Below, piece by piece: positions 1 through 9,987 of a stretch of DNA of 20,000 nucleotides. The stretch spans positions 1 to 20,000 of the forward strand of contig JAHBMJ010000628.1 of NCBI GenBank assembly GCA_018398765.1, given 5' to 3'. The stretch comes from Chromera velia. Lineage: Eukaryota; Sar; Chromeraceae. The translations under genes and the position numbers were made by a program. The notes beneath the pieces are model-generated. The model ran no database searches, was not told the origin of the DNA, and worked only from the letters and a program-made list of their open reading frames with translations. Each line of letters begins with the position of its first letter. The first letter of the stretch is position 1.

Positions 1-240
1 TGTATCCATGGTCAAAAACAGGCGGTAGAGAGGCGGACAAAGTAAGTTGCACATGGAGAGCTAATCGACCCATGCATGTATGGACAGCTTCACTTCCGTC
101 GATCATGGGATCATCCGTTTTTATGTGTACTTCTTACAATTGATATACATGTTCATTCGCGCAACATTAATTCAGCGCGTGTTCATGTATCGGTGTGCAT
201 ATACATCTCCCGGCCGCGTGGCGTAATTGACGGGAAAAAA
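1..240. other. Intergenic, no gene recognised
   Basis: No supported gene was seen here. The short open frames lack motifs and overlap one another. The last six bases (a run of A on the + strand, 235-240) are the T6 terminator of the adjacent minus-strand tRNA-like gene. Confidence 0.5.
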
Positions 241-334
241 CCTCGTGGTGGGACTCGAACCCACGTCCACCTCCCCCAAGTTTTTCGACATGGAAGTTAA
301 GGTTGGCTGCTCTAACCAACTGAGCTACACGAGG
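241..334 (-). tRNA. tRNA-like Pol III gene, isotype not assignable, probable 16-nt intron
   Basis: Seen on the minus strand: a perfect 7-bp acceptor stem (CCTCGTG with CACGAGG), a D-arm GCTC...GAGC, and a T-arm GTGGG-TTCGAGT-CCCAC. The A box TAGCTCAGTTGG (316-327) and B box GGTTCGAGTCC (251-261) are intact. A T6 Pol III terminator follows directly (235-240). The anticodon arm is odd. The best stem is CCAA (303-306) with TTGG (276-279), enclosing 23 nt. That fits a 7-nt loop plus a 16-nt intron, but position 27-43 would be G-G and the base at position 33 would be C instead of T. The segment between the stem and the T-arm is 11 nt, long for a class I tRNA. With canonical intron placement the anticodon would read TTA, which I do not trust. 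It may be a class II tRNA, a tRNA with an unusual intron, or a decayed copy. Confidence 0.75.
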
Positions 335-769
335 CTTAAAAGGCTAGACGACCAGATATGCACAGGCCCCTCCTCCTCCCTCCGTAATTTAATGGTAGGT
401 TCACCCAAAAAAAGTGGGTTCGGATGTTCATTATTAATTACAGCCTTTGTGGAAACGTACTGCATAGGCTTGTTAAAACTGATTTTGCTAGATTTTGCCT
501 GCAACAGTTATAGTTGCATGCTAATGCATGTAGCTAGCTATATTGGGATCTCAAAGAGCTGCTAGGAGCTGCATAAAGCCATAAAAAAATTAAAATGTTA
601 CATCTTAAAGTTCAATTGAAGAGTACTAGAATGAAGTTGTAGTATAAAACAAAAGTATGAAAATATGCATGTGTGCATATTAGAGTGCATGTTATTGCCT
701 ATTTGTCAAATATAGTGAAACTTTATATAATTTTCTTGACCGTTGTACTCTAGGTTGTACTAAAACAAA
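335..769. other. AT-rich spacer, no gene seen
   Basis: This AT-rich stretch has short palindromic runs (for example gctagctagc-like sequence around 528-541) and no motif-bearing frame. Bases 762-769 (aaaacaaa) may be the left target-site duplication of the retrotransposon that follows, since the same 8 bases occur at 2040-2047. Confidence 0.45.
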
Positions 770-2039
770 CTAGACAAGTACCTGGGGTACCTGTTCTTTA
801 AGGGGGGATACCTCAGTGAGACAGTTGAATCGCGTATTGCTTCGGCCTCCCGCGCCCTGGGGGCTGTGTTTGGTCTGATTGCCAGCATGGGTCCCCTCAG
901 TGTAGATGCGCAGATGACTGTTTTTAGAGCGTCTTGGTCCCCTGTCGTACTGTACTGCCCCGAATGCTTCCCTCTTCGTGATGCCGATCTTCTTGCAATC
1001 GATGCTTTGCAACTCTATTTTGCACACCAGTCTGGCCGTATGTCTGTTCACAGTCTTCGTTTGCCCTCCCTATATATTTTTGGCCTGCTTCCTGTAAAAG
1101 CCCTGCTTTACTCTAGAGTGGCCGACTGGTGGTGCTCGCTCTTGCAAACCATGCACACCGTTCCCGCTGCAATGCTGCATGCCTGGAAGGGAAACACTTG
1201 TCCAGAGTTTTCGAGAGCCTCCTTGTGGCTACTTCGTTGGGCTGGTCTGGATTTTGTTTGTTCGTTGGGGGTGGGAGTGTCGCAACACCCTGGCACCAGT
1301 GGGCAGCAGCGACAGAGAGTTTAAGGTACCGGCTCTCTCTTCTTTAAGGGTAGAGCTAGACATGCAGTTACGGAAGAGGTCTGCACACAGCGGGCAGGGG
1401 CTATCGCTTCTTCACATTTCCCTCCTCTTAATTGCTAAGCTCACCCCCCTTCAACAAGCTTTTCCCTCCTCTTATCGTATGTTTGTGTTTCTTCTTTACA
1501 ACAAATTCACCTCTAGTCTCTACTCTTTTTCCGCCCTCCCTTGATCTGCTCTCACAGTAACCGATGGCTCTCTGTTCGGTTTCTTACGTCTGCTCTCATT
1601 TAACGCACAAGGCGAAAGCAGTGCTCTGTCTGTTGAACTTGAATGTAGCGACCACAAACTCTGTGTACATGATTCTTGTATTCGGTGTGTTGATGACTTC
1701 ATGCATAGACTTTCTTCATATGCCAAGTGGCTGGATAAAAGAGAATTTCAGAACTTTTCAATTTCTGTACTGCCTGGCTGACCTGGAATCCATTAATTTA
1801 AATGATTGTAACTGTCTACTCCCCGGTGTAAGTACATCTGAACTCTTCATCTATAATGTCATTCGATCGCTTCTACGCTCGCATCCGGCCTGTCTCTTTG
1901 ATGTCTGTCTCCCAATTCTAGAAAGTGATTAACTGATCAACTCCACCGGCGACTTAACAAACAATAACCATGCATGTATATGCCGCCCGGGAGCTTAGCG
2001 CTCCAACTGGGGTTAGGCATCCTCTAACTAACTAACTAG
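770..2039 (+). mobile_element. 5'-truncated, frame-broken non-LTR retrotransposon (LINE), C-terminal ORF2 region and 3' tail
   Basis: The frame from about 776 reads KYLGYLFFKGGYLSETVESRIASAS and onward. This resembles the end of a LINE reverse transcriptase: a KYLGxxF motif followed by an R-I-x-x-A helix and an LxxK/LxxY-type connection region. The reading then jumps frames (about 776-1324 in frame 2, 1179-1544 in frame 3, 1564-1932 in frame 1), so the copy is a pseudogene. After the last stop near 1930 comes a 3' UTR with a small hairpin (GGAGC 1990-1994, GCTCC 2000-2004) and a short TAAC repeat tail ending at about 2039. About 257 bp of the 3' end recur at 3001-3260. Candidate target-site duplications aaaacaaa lie at 762-769 and 2040-2047. 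The clade (RTE, CR1 or L1) cannot be told from this piece. The LINE assignment rests on the YLG motif, the truncation pattern and the shared tail. Confidence 0.72.
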
Positions 2040-2947
2040 AAAACAAAGTTGTTGCGTATATTTTAAAGTTATGGGGCAGAAATATAGCCTAGGACCCTAG
2101 CTAGGTCTGCAAAAGCCATAACATGCCTAGTAACATATCATCATTGCCAAGTAAATGCACGTCAAAACGATTAAGTAGTATAACATGTATACGTTCAACA
2201 CTGCATAGTTTAAAAACTTTTTATTTTTTTTTACAAAACAAACGGCAGTTTCATGTGATAACAGGATATATACTTCTATCACCACTTCTGTTTTGATCAG
2301 CAGCAGGAAGGAATCGATCAATGAGGATTAGTGCGGATACAGCAGGATCGTTCTGTGCCAATTTGAGCCTTTGATTAAGGCATGTCCAAATCTGCTCAGG
2401 GTTTGTGGTTCGCACACGTGGCTCTGATCGAGAAGTTTCAAGACTCCCGCTGGAAGGCTGCTTGCCTGCCCCCAAGAACCACCGTTCGACGAAACCGGGG
2501 AGTCTGAGGAGACGTGCAGTCGAAACCCGAGATAGAGATGAGTCGGTGGGCTTTGCACAACCAATATGGCAGGAAGAGCGAGTAGAAAGGCGGGGATGGC
2601 AACTTCATTTGGTTTTCTTTTTGTTGATGCAGAAGGGGCAGTTCTGCATCCATCCTCTGACCGAACCATACCACGACCCCTTCTTCTTCTCTCCTGCCTG
2701 GAGGTCTGCTCGGAAAGATCCTTCAGGCTGATCTAGTTCTCGAGAGGGACGGCAGAGAGGACGAGCCAGCTGGGGAGAGAGGAAGAGGGAGGCATGCATC
2801 CGTCTTCCCAACCCCTCCTTGCAAACCACCAACCTGCCTCGAGACCTGACTGTCTGCATGTGCATGCGTCGGTTCTCTCTCTGTCTTTTCCTCCTTCCTT
2901 TTTGTGCTGCACTGTCTCGGTTGTTTGATCCCCCCCCAACGAGACAG
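2040..2947. other. Unresolved region, AT-rich then GC-rich, no firm gene
   Basis: Bases 2040-2250 are AT-rich and empty. Bases 2280-2900 are GC-richer and have open frames on both strands. Two features could be exonic: a minus-strand frame at 2251-2475 with a weak cyclin-box look, and a + strand 3' splice-like site (a T-rich run then gatgcag at about 2632). Neither connects to a full gene that I can support. Confidence 0.35.
2251..2475 (-). other. Weak cyclin-box-like open frame, possibly a gene fragment or exon
   Basis: The minus-strand frame contains IWTCLNQRLKLAQNDPAVSA followed by LILIDRFLPA. A helix ending in a hydrophobic ALI-x-x-DRF segment resembles helices 1 and 2 of a cyclin box (known pattern: LALIYIDRxL). 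The similarity covers only about 35 residues. No continuation with splice sites was found, and the downstream DNA is retrotransposon. It may be chance, a remnant, or an exon of a gene that I cannot follow. Confidence 0.2.
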
Positions 2948-2950
2948 TAN

Positions 2951-2983
<33 letters not shown>
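2948..2983. repeat. (AT)n microsatellite with an ambiguous base
   Basis: A run of alternating A and T is interrupted by an N at 2950, the only ambiguous base noticed. It directly precedes the second retrotransposon copy. The run length and the N suggest an assembly uncertainty here. Confidence 0.95.
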
Positions 2984-2985
<2 letters not shown>

Positions 2986-3000
2986 CTGAGCTGAGCTAAG

Positions 3001-3260
3001 CTGGAATCTATTAATTCAAATGATTGTAACTGTCCACTCCCCGGTGCAAGTACATCTGAACTCTTCATCCGTAATGTGATTCGATCGCTTGTACGCTCGC
3101 ATCCGGCCTGTCTCTTTGATGTCTGTCTCCCAATTCTAGAAAGTGATTAACTGATCAACTCCACCGGCGACTTAACAAACAATAACCATGCATGTATGTG
3201 CCGCCCAGGAGCTTAGCGCTCCAACTGGGGTTATGCATACTCTAACTAACTAACTAACTA
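3001..3260 (+). mobile_element. Second copy of the same LINE 3' end, heavily 5'-truncated
   Basis: Bases 3001-3260 align over their whole length to 1783-2037, with a few substitutions and no large gaps. The aligned part includes the terminal coding stretch, the stop, the hairpin GGAGC/GCTCC (3208-3212 with 3218-3222) and the tail, here one TAAC unit longer. The left boundary abuts (TA)n plus gagctgagctaag. A short gagcta occurs on both sides (2993-2998 and 3264-3269) and may be the target duplication. Such short 5'-truncated copies are the usual product of target-primed reverse transcription. Confidence 0.8.
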
Positions 3261-3651
3261 TATGAGCTAGCCTATAACTTATGACCATATACTAAGGTGA
3301 TACTTTTATTACTTGAAACGAGACTTAGAAGCTTATTACATAAGGAAGCATGCAGTGGTTGCTACAGGCAGGGCAGCGGATCGAGGAAATATATAGTCAG
3401 ATCAAAGGTACTATGTGTCAGAGCGTCGTCGTCCTAGGAAGCAGAATTAATTTAGGGCAACGCTGCTACGAATTTACAATAAAAAAGTGCCCCCCCCCCC
3501 GGTTGCTACATCTTGCTACACGAACTATACGCAGTCTCAAAAAGCTCTTGTTCGTTTCATGTCGAATAAAACTTTCTGCAAAGAATCAACGAAGAGGAAG
3601 CCAACAACCAAAGTGCTGCGAATAAAATCAAGAGGAGGGCTGTGCTGATAA
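3261..3651. other. Spacer downstream of the SHIPPO-type gene, no gene seen
   Basis: The stretch includes a run of C (about 3490-3500) and otherwise unremarkable sequence. It is presumably the 3' UTR and downstream flank of the minus-strand gene ending at 3652. Its only open frame (3350-3625, +) has no recognisable motif. Confidence 0.4.
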
Positions 3652-6600
3652 CTACATTCTCGGTGCCCTAGAAAAGCTCCAAGAGGAGGCGTTGGGCAGA
3701 CGAGAGGTCAGCTTGGTCTCCTTCGGAAGGTATTCAGGACCTGCAGAAAGAAAACAATTGAAGCAGGGAAGTGAATGACAAATGTGCCCCATCGATGCAA
3801 GCATGAAACAGATACCTGGACAGATGAATGCACATGAATAAATAAATGCATTTGTGCATGCAAAGACATGGCATGCATGCGTGCAGACAGACAGACAGAC
3901 AGACAGACAGGCAAGCAGGCCTGCGTACACGAAGGCAGACAGAGAGCCACTCTGCCTTCAATATCACTCACCCACTCACTCACTCACTCACTCACTCACT
4001 CACTCAGCCACTCACTAAAATGTACATGGTTTTTCAGATCTACACACGCAGTGACAAAGTGAATGGATGAGTCTGCGAGAAGCGAAAAATGCAGGAACTT
4101 CATAAAAGTGTAGGCATACTGGTGAAAAGGCAGATCGACAAAAGTGAAAAGTCTACCTAATCGAACACAGAGTGCGTGAGAATTTCGACCACCAAACCAA
4201 CCAACCAACCGGGTGTGTCCAGGAGGAGGTCCCCTTTCAGATGCTGTTCTGAGATGGTCGGATTGATGTTCTGCGCGCAGCCACCCAGCATGCAGCCTTT
4301 TTTTTTTTTTTTTTGTATGCAAGTAAACGCATGTTCTGAGATGGTCGGAATGATGTTCTGCGTGCAGCCATGCAGCCACCCATGCAGCCATCAAGAGATC
4401 GAATGAGCAAAGAAGAATTAAGATCGGAGAGACAGACAGACACGAAGATCAGCATGAAATTTTGAGCCTGTCTATTGTTGGCCATTGGAGTGCTTGATCG
4501 AGGGATACAAACGACCGATTGAGTGGATGAACCCAATTAACTCGATTTCGAAATCTTGTGTCACCCTCATTTTGTCGATCCATCTGGCGCGTTCTTCGCC
4601 AACGGCGCACGCGTCTTCCTTTGTCTTGTCCTTTTCATTCCGTTCATCGCTCAAAAGGTCAGCCGATCCGGGCGTTAGGAAAGAAGTGGATGAGTGCCTT
4701 GCAACAGAAAAGGGCGCATTTGTAGGGTATGCATTTGAAAGAATTAAGAAGAAAGACAACACATGAATGGAGAAAGACAAAGGTGAATACTAAACGTGGG
4801 AACCGTAACACTCGGCATGCGCACCTCACTGTCTTGTGTCAGCACGGAGAAAAACAAACAAAAGCATTCTCCCCGGTTGAACAAGGATTTGAGTCAATTG
4901 ACAAAATTTTTCACAGCTGAATTGGCCTGCAAGAAAATTGGAAATACCCTTACTTGTGTGCATACAAAAGGAAAACGCCAAAAGCACAGTGTTGAATTCA
5001 AATTGAATATACGTGACAGGAGGACGAAGGGCTAACTGACGGGTCGGGGAAGGCGGAGCTTCGGCACTGTGCCAAAAGAGAATGAGGCACTCGCCTGGGA
5101 GGAGAGCTTCTGGGATGTCGTCTGCACATTCGTTCGAACACACACAAACAGATGATGATGCGTATTAATATATGGTACACACACAACGGTATTCATCAAT
5201 CCATCCATTCGTGCGTGCATGCGGCATACAGACGCACACACACATCAGTGGAGAGAGAGACAGATAGGCAGGCCATTCGTACGTGAATGCGACATACAGA
5301 CGCACACACACATCAGTGGAGAGAGAGAGAGACAGACAGGCAGGCAGTTGACAAGGAAAGGCCAGCAGATTGATCGAAGAGCCGCCGAGACAGACTGCTC
5401 CCTCACTCCAGGTGATCTTTATTCGAGCCCTCCAATGGCGGGTAGAGGGAGGGAGAGTGTGCACCTCTTCCGCGACAGCACGTCCATCTACAGTTGACCG
5501 ATCAGTTCTTCAATCCAGCCACCCATCCAGCCATCAATCATTCCATTATTCGGTCGACTACGCATGCAAACAGACAGACAGACAGACAAAGAGACAGACA
5601 GGAAGACAGACAGAAGGCTAACCTCTTGCACTCCGTATTCTCCCGGACTCAGTTTCCACAGCGAATCTCTGCATATTTGCATGCAGAAGGGCATATGCCA
5701 GGTGACGCATGAGCATACACATTGAGTGTGAAGAGCGCGCAAACAGAGCTAGAGGGCAATAGACGGAGAAAAAGCTTTTCGTGCCAATATTCTCGTACTG
5801 GCAGAGAATCAAAAGGAACAAAGGGACTGCCAGCAAAGGAGTTTCTAAGACCAAGGAGCAGAAAAGCGGCAGCAACACGGATAGAAATCAGACCAGAAGA
5901 AAAAGGGGCATCCATCCCGACTCCATCTGTCTAGCCGACCCACATGACGTCTTTGTCGAGGTGAAAGTTTTTGGGACACCGCCCGATGAGTCCCAGAGGC
6001 TTCACCCCCCTGCATGAATGAATGAACACCGGTTGGAGTTTTGGATGCATGCACAGGCGCTGTGAATGGAAAGGGAGCCGCAAAACTAGTCTTCTTGCAG
6101 AAAGAACAGAGCTCAGATTCCCCAGAGCAGTTGTCAGATTGACAAACGGAGGGTGCGACCAAAGCAGCAGGACGCGTGGATGCATGGGTTGATGAAATCA
6201 GGATTGAATGCGCAAATATGGTTGCCGAAAAAATGTCCAAGTACATTTAGAAAGTGGCAGAAAAACCAAAAGAGAGACCCGCAGACCCCCCGCAGGGCTA
6301 TCACACTGACGGACTGACTGACCCCTCGAAGTACTTGCTCCAGTCGTATCTCCCAGGCCCGGGGGTGATCTTGCGAGGGTAGATGGACCCGAAGGGGGGA
6401 ATCTGCATGGGGAGGGGAGCGGAGGGGAGCGGGGGATGTGAATGGATGTAGGGGGGGGGATTGTGATGGCAAGAGTCGCATACAGAAGAGGGGGGGAGGG
6501 CTGGGAACCGATGGAGTGCATGACTGGAGAGCAATGAGCAAACACACGAAAGGTAGAAGCGACAGGCACATAAGAAGAAAAGAAAGAAAAGAAATGCGAG

Positions 6601-9600
6601 TAGTAGAGAGAGAAAGAAATTCGGAAGAAAAAGAGCTAAACAGACACGGAGAGACGTGCAGAAACACAGAGTACTACAAAAGCTGCTCTCCCGAGGAGCA
6701 CGCTGAGTTGCCTTGAGACTCTCAAACGATTGTGTCTTTCAAGACTGACCAAATTGGGTTGGAGCTGTGAATGCAATTCTTCATTTTCACTTTCATTGTC
6801 GTCCGTCAGATCAGTTCTACTCGTGCTTCCATTCGGTCTGCCCGTTTTCTTCCGTCTCCCCCCTGTGTGTGCCGTCTGTCTTCTGAATTCTCTGGCCCAA
6901 GCAGAGTTGGCAGAGATCAGAAAATCCTGCGGGGAAGTTGAACCGGCGGTGAGCTTGTTTGTCTGCGAACTCTCTGCAGCATCTGTGCGCTGTGATCTTT
7001 TGTGCTGTGTGCTGGTGTTGGCAGATTTGAGACCCTTCTGTTTTGATCTCCTCGATTGGATCGACGAATCATTTACACCCCCACCATGATCATCACCCCT
7101 TTTGTCCCCCCCAATATTGGCCCAACTGTGGACGTGGGAGAGACCCCTCTTTCGACTATGCAAAAGAGATCCGCGGCGTTCTGCGAAGGACAGAGGGGCA
7201 GATCGGGTGCTCGGGCTTGGAAATGGAAGAACGGAGGGAGAGCCGGCGGGATGACTGAGCGTCCGACCTCCGTAAAGTCTCTGCTTATAGAAGACCGAAC
7301 GGGTCCCCCCCTTGGGCGTTGGGTGTATCTGTCGGTACGAGGGCAGGGATGCACGCACCTCCCGTGCCTCCCTCACGCGACCGAGGGGGGACGCTGGACC
7401 TCTCAAGGTGAGGGCAATTGAACGGCTCTGTATGGGACTCAGACCCCCCGGCCCTCCACTCTTTGTGCCCCCCGACATGCCGATTGAGCTCGCTTGACCT
7501 ATCTGGGTTGATGCTGCTGCACCTCCAGCATTAGCATCGGCTGTCGGGAGGGCTGAGGCAGCCATCTCGGTTGCGTGAAGGTCATTGATCTTTTCTTCCG
7601 ATAAAACCGAATTGCTGATTGCAGGGGCAAAGGGGGCGGCTTGTCTTCCCACCAAGGACGCTGCCGGCAGGTGGCGCCTCGAGGAGGGGTTCTGGTATTG
7701 AAATTCTAGGGAGGTCGTCACTGAATACCAAGTGCGTTTGCTGCTGCGTCCGTGTGGGTGTGCATCAAGGGAGTTGTTCTGCAGAAACGGGGTGCCACCT
7801 GTGAGGGAATCCCCCGCTGCTTCCATGAATGAACTCTGAAGGACAGAAGGACCTCCAGGTTCCTTCTCCTTCTCTTTCTCTTGTTGGTCCTTTTCTTTTG
7901 GCTTCTTTTCTCGCTGACTCTCTGCACATCCCCCCGCATCGGTGGCTGCACCTGCCGCGACTTGCTCTGGACGTTGGTAGGCTCTTCTGTGGATGGAGTC
8001 GCGGAGTTTATCTAAGAGCTGCCTGGGTGTCTTCGATACTCCGGTCCTTTTCGGGGAGTGGGACTGGTTGTGAGGGTGAGTGCCCTGCTGCTGCTGTTGT
8101 GACATTTTGGATGGGACAGACATGGAGGTTCCTGATAATTCCTGTGGGTTGTTGTTGAAGTTTCTCTCCGACGAGGGGCGTGTGTGTGCTCCACCCCCTC
8201 CGCGTACTGGGGAGGAGGGGCGAGAGGGTGAGAGCACCTCTCTGCAACACTGAGAGGGAAGGGAACGCCATGACAGGGGGACTCTGGCAAGCACAGCGAC
8301 ACCCCGAGGTCTCGTGTTGTCTGGACGGAAATCGTCGGGCTCTAATAGTCCGGCTGCAGCGCTCTTAGTCCAGAAATCAATATCATGGGCTGCATGCTCC
8401 GTCTCTACTCGAGATAGGGTCTGGATTGCAGACAACTCTAGAGCAGGAAACCGAAACTCATGAGCGTGTCTGTGTCCGGGCATTTGCTCATAACTGACAC
8501 CCTCACGCGTAGTTGAAGCGCCCACACTGATCCCCCCTCCCTCTGCCCCCCCCTGGCCCATCTCACTATCCGAGCTACTGTCCTCCTGCCCCCCTCCTCC
8601 CCTGGGGACAGACTGCAAAATTTCAAGGAAGCTCGGTTGGAAGGGAGCACAGTCCCGTGCGCTCTGAGGGATGCCGTCTGTGAAAAGAGTGCCTCGTTCC
8701 TGGAGTTTTCTTCGCGAGGGCTTCCCCACATCCACCCATATGAGGGCATCGACCTGCTGTAGGACTGCCCAGTGACGAAGACGTTCAAGAAGGGGAAGGT
8801 GCTCCACACGACACCTGCAAGCAAACAAAGGCTTCGAGGAAATTTGAATCGGTGCCTCCACTTAGAGGTGCCCGCCAACATAGCCGACATGTTCATGCTA
8901 TCGGCAACAAAAACTGCATGTAGTTGTTCGGATCCCCGTATGCTTGAAGGTATTTGCCTCGATCTCTCTCCTGACCCCCCACCTCTCTCTCTTTCTGTTG
9001 CTGGTGGGTGGGTGGGGGGATGTACAAGAGTGTACAGCTTTTGTGAGGCAGAGGAAGAAAAGGAGCTGAAAAGGTACTGTCCACACTGGATAATCGACAT
9101 AGCTAGAATTATCACACTGCGATCAAGAAGATGAAGGAACCTAAAGATAACTTTGTACTATCTTTCTTTGCTCCCTTCCATTATTATTTCCCATCTGTTT
9201 TTCTCTTCTTCAATTCCGCTTTCGTTCTTTCCCCCCTTTCAAACTGCTTTTTTCCGCGTTCCACGCTCTACACACCCTCTTGTCAGCCCATGCATGCTGT
9301 GCACCTGGAAACGCTACAGTGGCATAGTGTAATCACCTAGCCACCCACGTACCTGTGTTTCCGTTTGAGTACATTGATGAATCCGATCGACTCTGCGTAG
9401 GGGAAGTTCCAGCACCTCTTCAGGTTCATGATCGCCTTGTTCAGGTTCTCGTGTGCAGAGAAGCAGTAGCGCACCTTCGCATGGGACTGGGGGTCGGCCT
9501 GGATGATCTTTGGGGCCAGCCAGGGCGGCAGAAGGGGTCCGTTCTCCATCAGACCCGGAGACCGCACCAGTATCTTCTCAAACGGAGTCTGAAAGGCAAG

Positions 9601-9987
9601 GGCAGGCGGTCCCCACTCTGCCAGAGTGCAAAAGACGAAAGAGAAAATCAGAAACGGGAGCGCAAGTGTGACAGGTCAAGCGGACTCAATATCGCAAGTA
9701 AGTGGAAGAAAACAGGTGGAACAAAAGGAAACGAGGAAAAGAATTGAAACAGGCAGAAAGATAAGAGGGTATGCGGGTAGGAAGCCGCATTGAGGATACA
9801 AAGAGATTCATCATACACGCACATTTTCGTGATTCAGACGCTTTTTGTCCCCTAGAAAGAGTTGGGATCCTACAGATGGATTACGTACATAATGACGTCG
9901 GTGAGACATCAACTCACAGGCGTCTGATCTGGGGTCTAAGGCGCTATCACTGCGGCATGGGGCCTGTTGTACCCCATTCGCGCTCAT
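3652..9987 (-). CDS. Nine-exon gene, SHIPPO / sperm-tail PG-rich repeat protein (about 964 aa)
   Basis: The exons on the minus strand, inferred from GT/AG sites with matching phases, are 9987-9889, 9588-9353, 8814-6678, 6402-6323, 6009-5944, 5668-5623, 5121-5041, 4270-4210 and 3740-3652 (stop TAG). The sum is 2895 nt, 965 codons. The C-terminus holds SHIPPO-like motifs: TPGPGRY (about 837-843), SPGEYG (880-885) with SFSFG (901-905), and TPGPEYLP (934-941) with WSFSRAPR (956-963). In the family, PGPGxY repeats occur in ODF3-like and other axonemal or microtubule-inner proteins, so a flagellar or cytoskeletal role is inferred. Residues 113-824 lie in one big exon and are mostly low-complexity (SSSDSE, QQQQQ near 351, a Lys/Glu run near 414-431). 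Residues 34-180 look globular (HENLNKAIMNLKRCW, RHWAVLQQVDALIWVDVG) but I do not recognise them. Weak points are the donor of exon 3 (TTT|GTAGTA chosen; GTA|GTACTC 3 nt later is also in frame), the donor of exon 5, a possible extra exon in 4271-5040, and the start. A strong 3' splice site just before 9995 implies an upstream exon, possibly 10289-10268. Confidence 0.72.
3884..4006. repeat. (CAGA)n and (CACT)n microsatellites in the last intron of the SHIPPO-type gene
   Basis: Bases 3884-3910 are CAGA tetranucleotides and about 3973-4006 are CACT tetranucleotides. Both lie in the inferred intron 3741-4209. The + strand open frames across them are compositional artefacts. Confidence 0.9.
4245..4370. 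repeat. 39-bp direct duplication containing a 3' splice site
   Basis: Bases 4245-4283 and 4332-4370 match with two differences. On the minus strand each copy holds GCAG followed by AACATC, CCGACCATCTCAG and so on. The first ends the intron before exon 8 (4270). The second is an 87-nt upstream duplicate of the same acceptor and the first exon bases. An 18-base T run (4297-4314) lies between the copies. Confidence 0.85.
5206..5343. repeat. Two-copy 68-bp tandem repeat
   Basis: Copy 1 starts at 5206 and copy 2 at 5274. Both begin with cattcgt and contain catacagacgcacacacaca followed by tcagtgga, GA repeats and CAGG repeats. Copies differ by a few substitutions and by GA-run length. The repeat lies in the inferred intron 5122-5622 of the SHIPPO-type gene. 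Confidence 0.85.
5570..5613. repeat. Imperfect (CAGA)n microsatellite / intron pyrimidine tract
   Basis: Interrupted CAGA units lie just downstream of exon 6 (5668-5623) in transcript orientation, where they read as a TCTG-rich pyrimidine tract. Confidence 0.85.

Noticed and set aside
770-1051. 93-aa minus-strand open frame
   Set aside because: It is antisense to the reverse-transcriptase-like frame, which has the KYLGxxF motif and explains the region better.
4472-4780. Overlapping open frames on both strands (about 100 aa each)
   Set aside because: Neither has a recognised domain. The minus frame could be an exon (it contains SFLTPGSADLL) but no in-phase splice pair was found.
5405-5470. 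Possible extra exon in the intron between 5622 and 5122 (frame with SPSLYPPLEGSNKDHLE)
   Set aside because: No acceptor and donor pair gives the phase 0 to phase 0 join needed, while skipping it joins SPGEYG directly to the SFSFG exon in the expected repeat pattern.
5931-6009. Terminal exon of the SHIPPO-type gene ending at TAG 5931
   Set aside because: Reading through gives a stop, but an in-frame donor AT|GTGGGT at 5944 joins in phase to 5668 and yields a longer run of SHIPPO motifs ending at 3652, which fits the family better.
6730-8368. Several + strand open frames of 60-120 aa
   Set aside because: All lie antisense to the 2.1-kb exon 3 of the SHIPPO-type gene and have no motifs.
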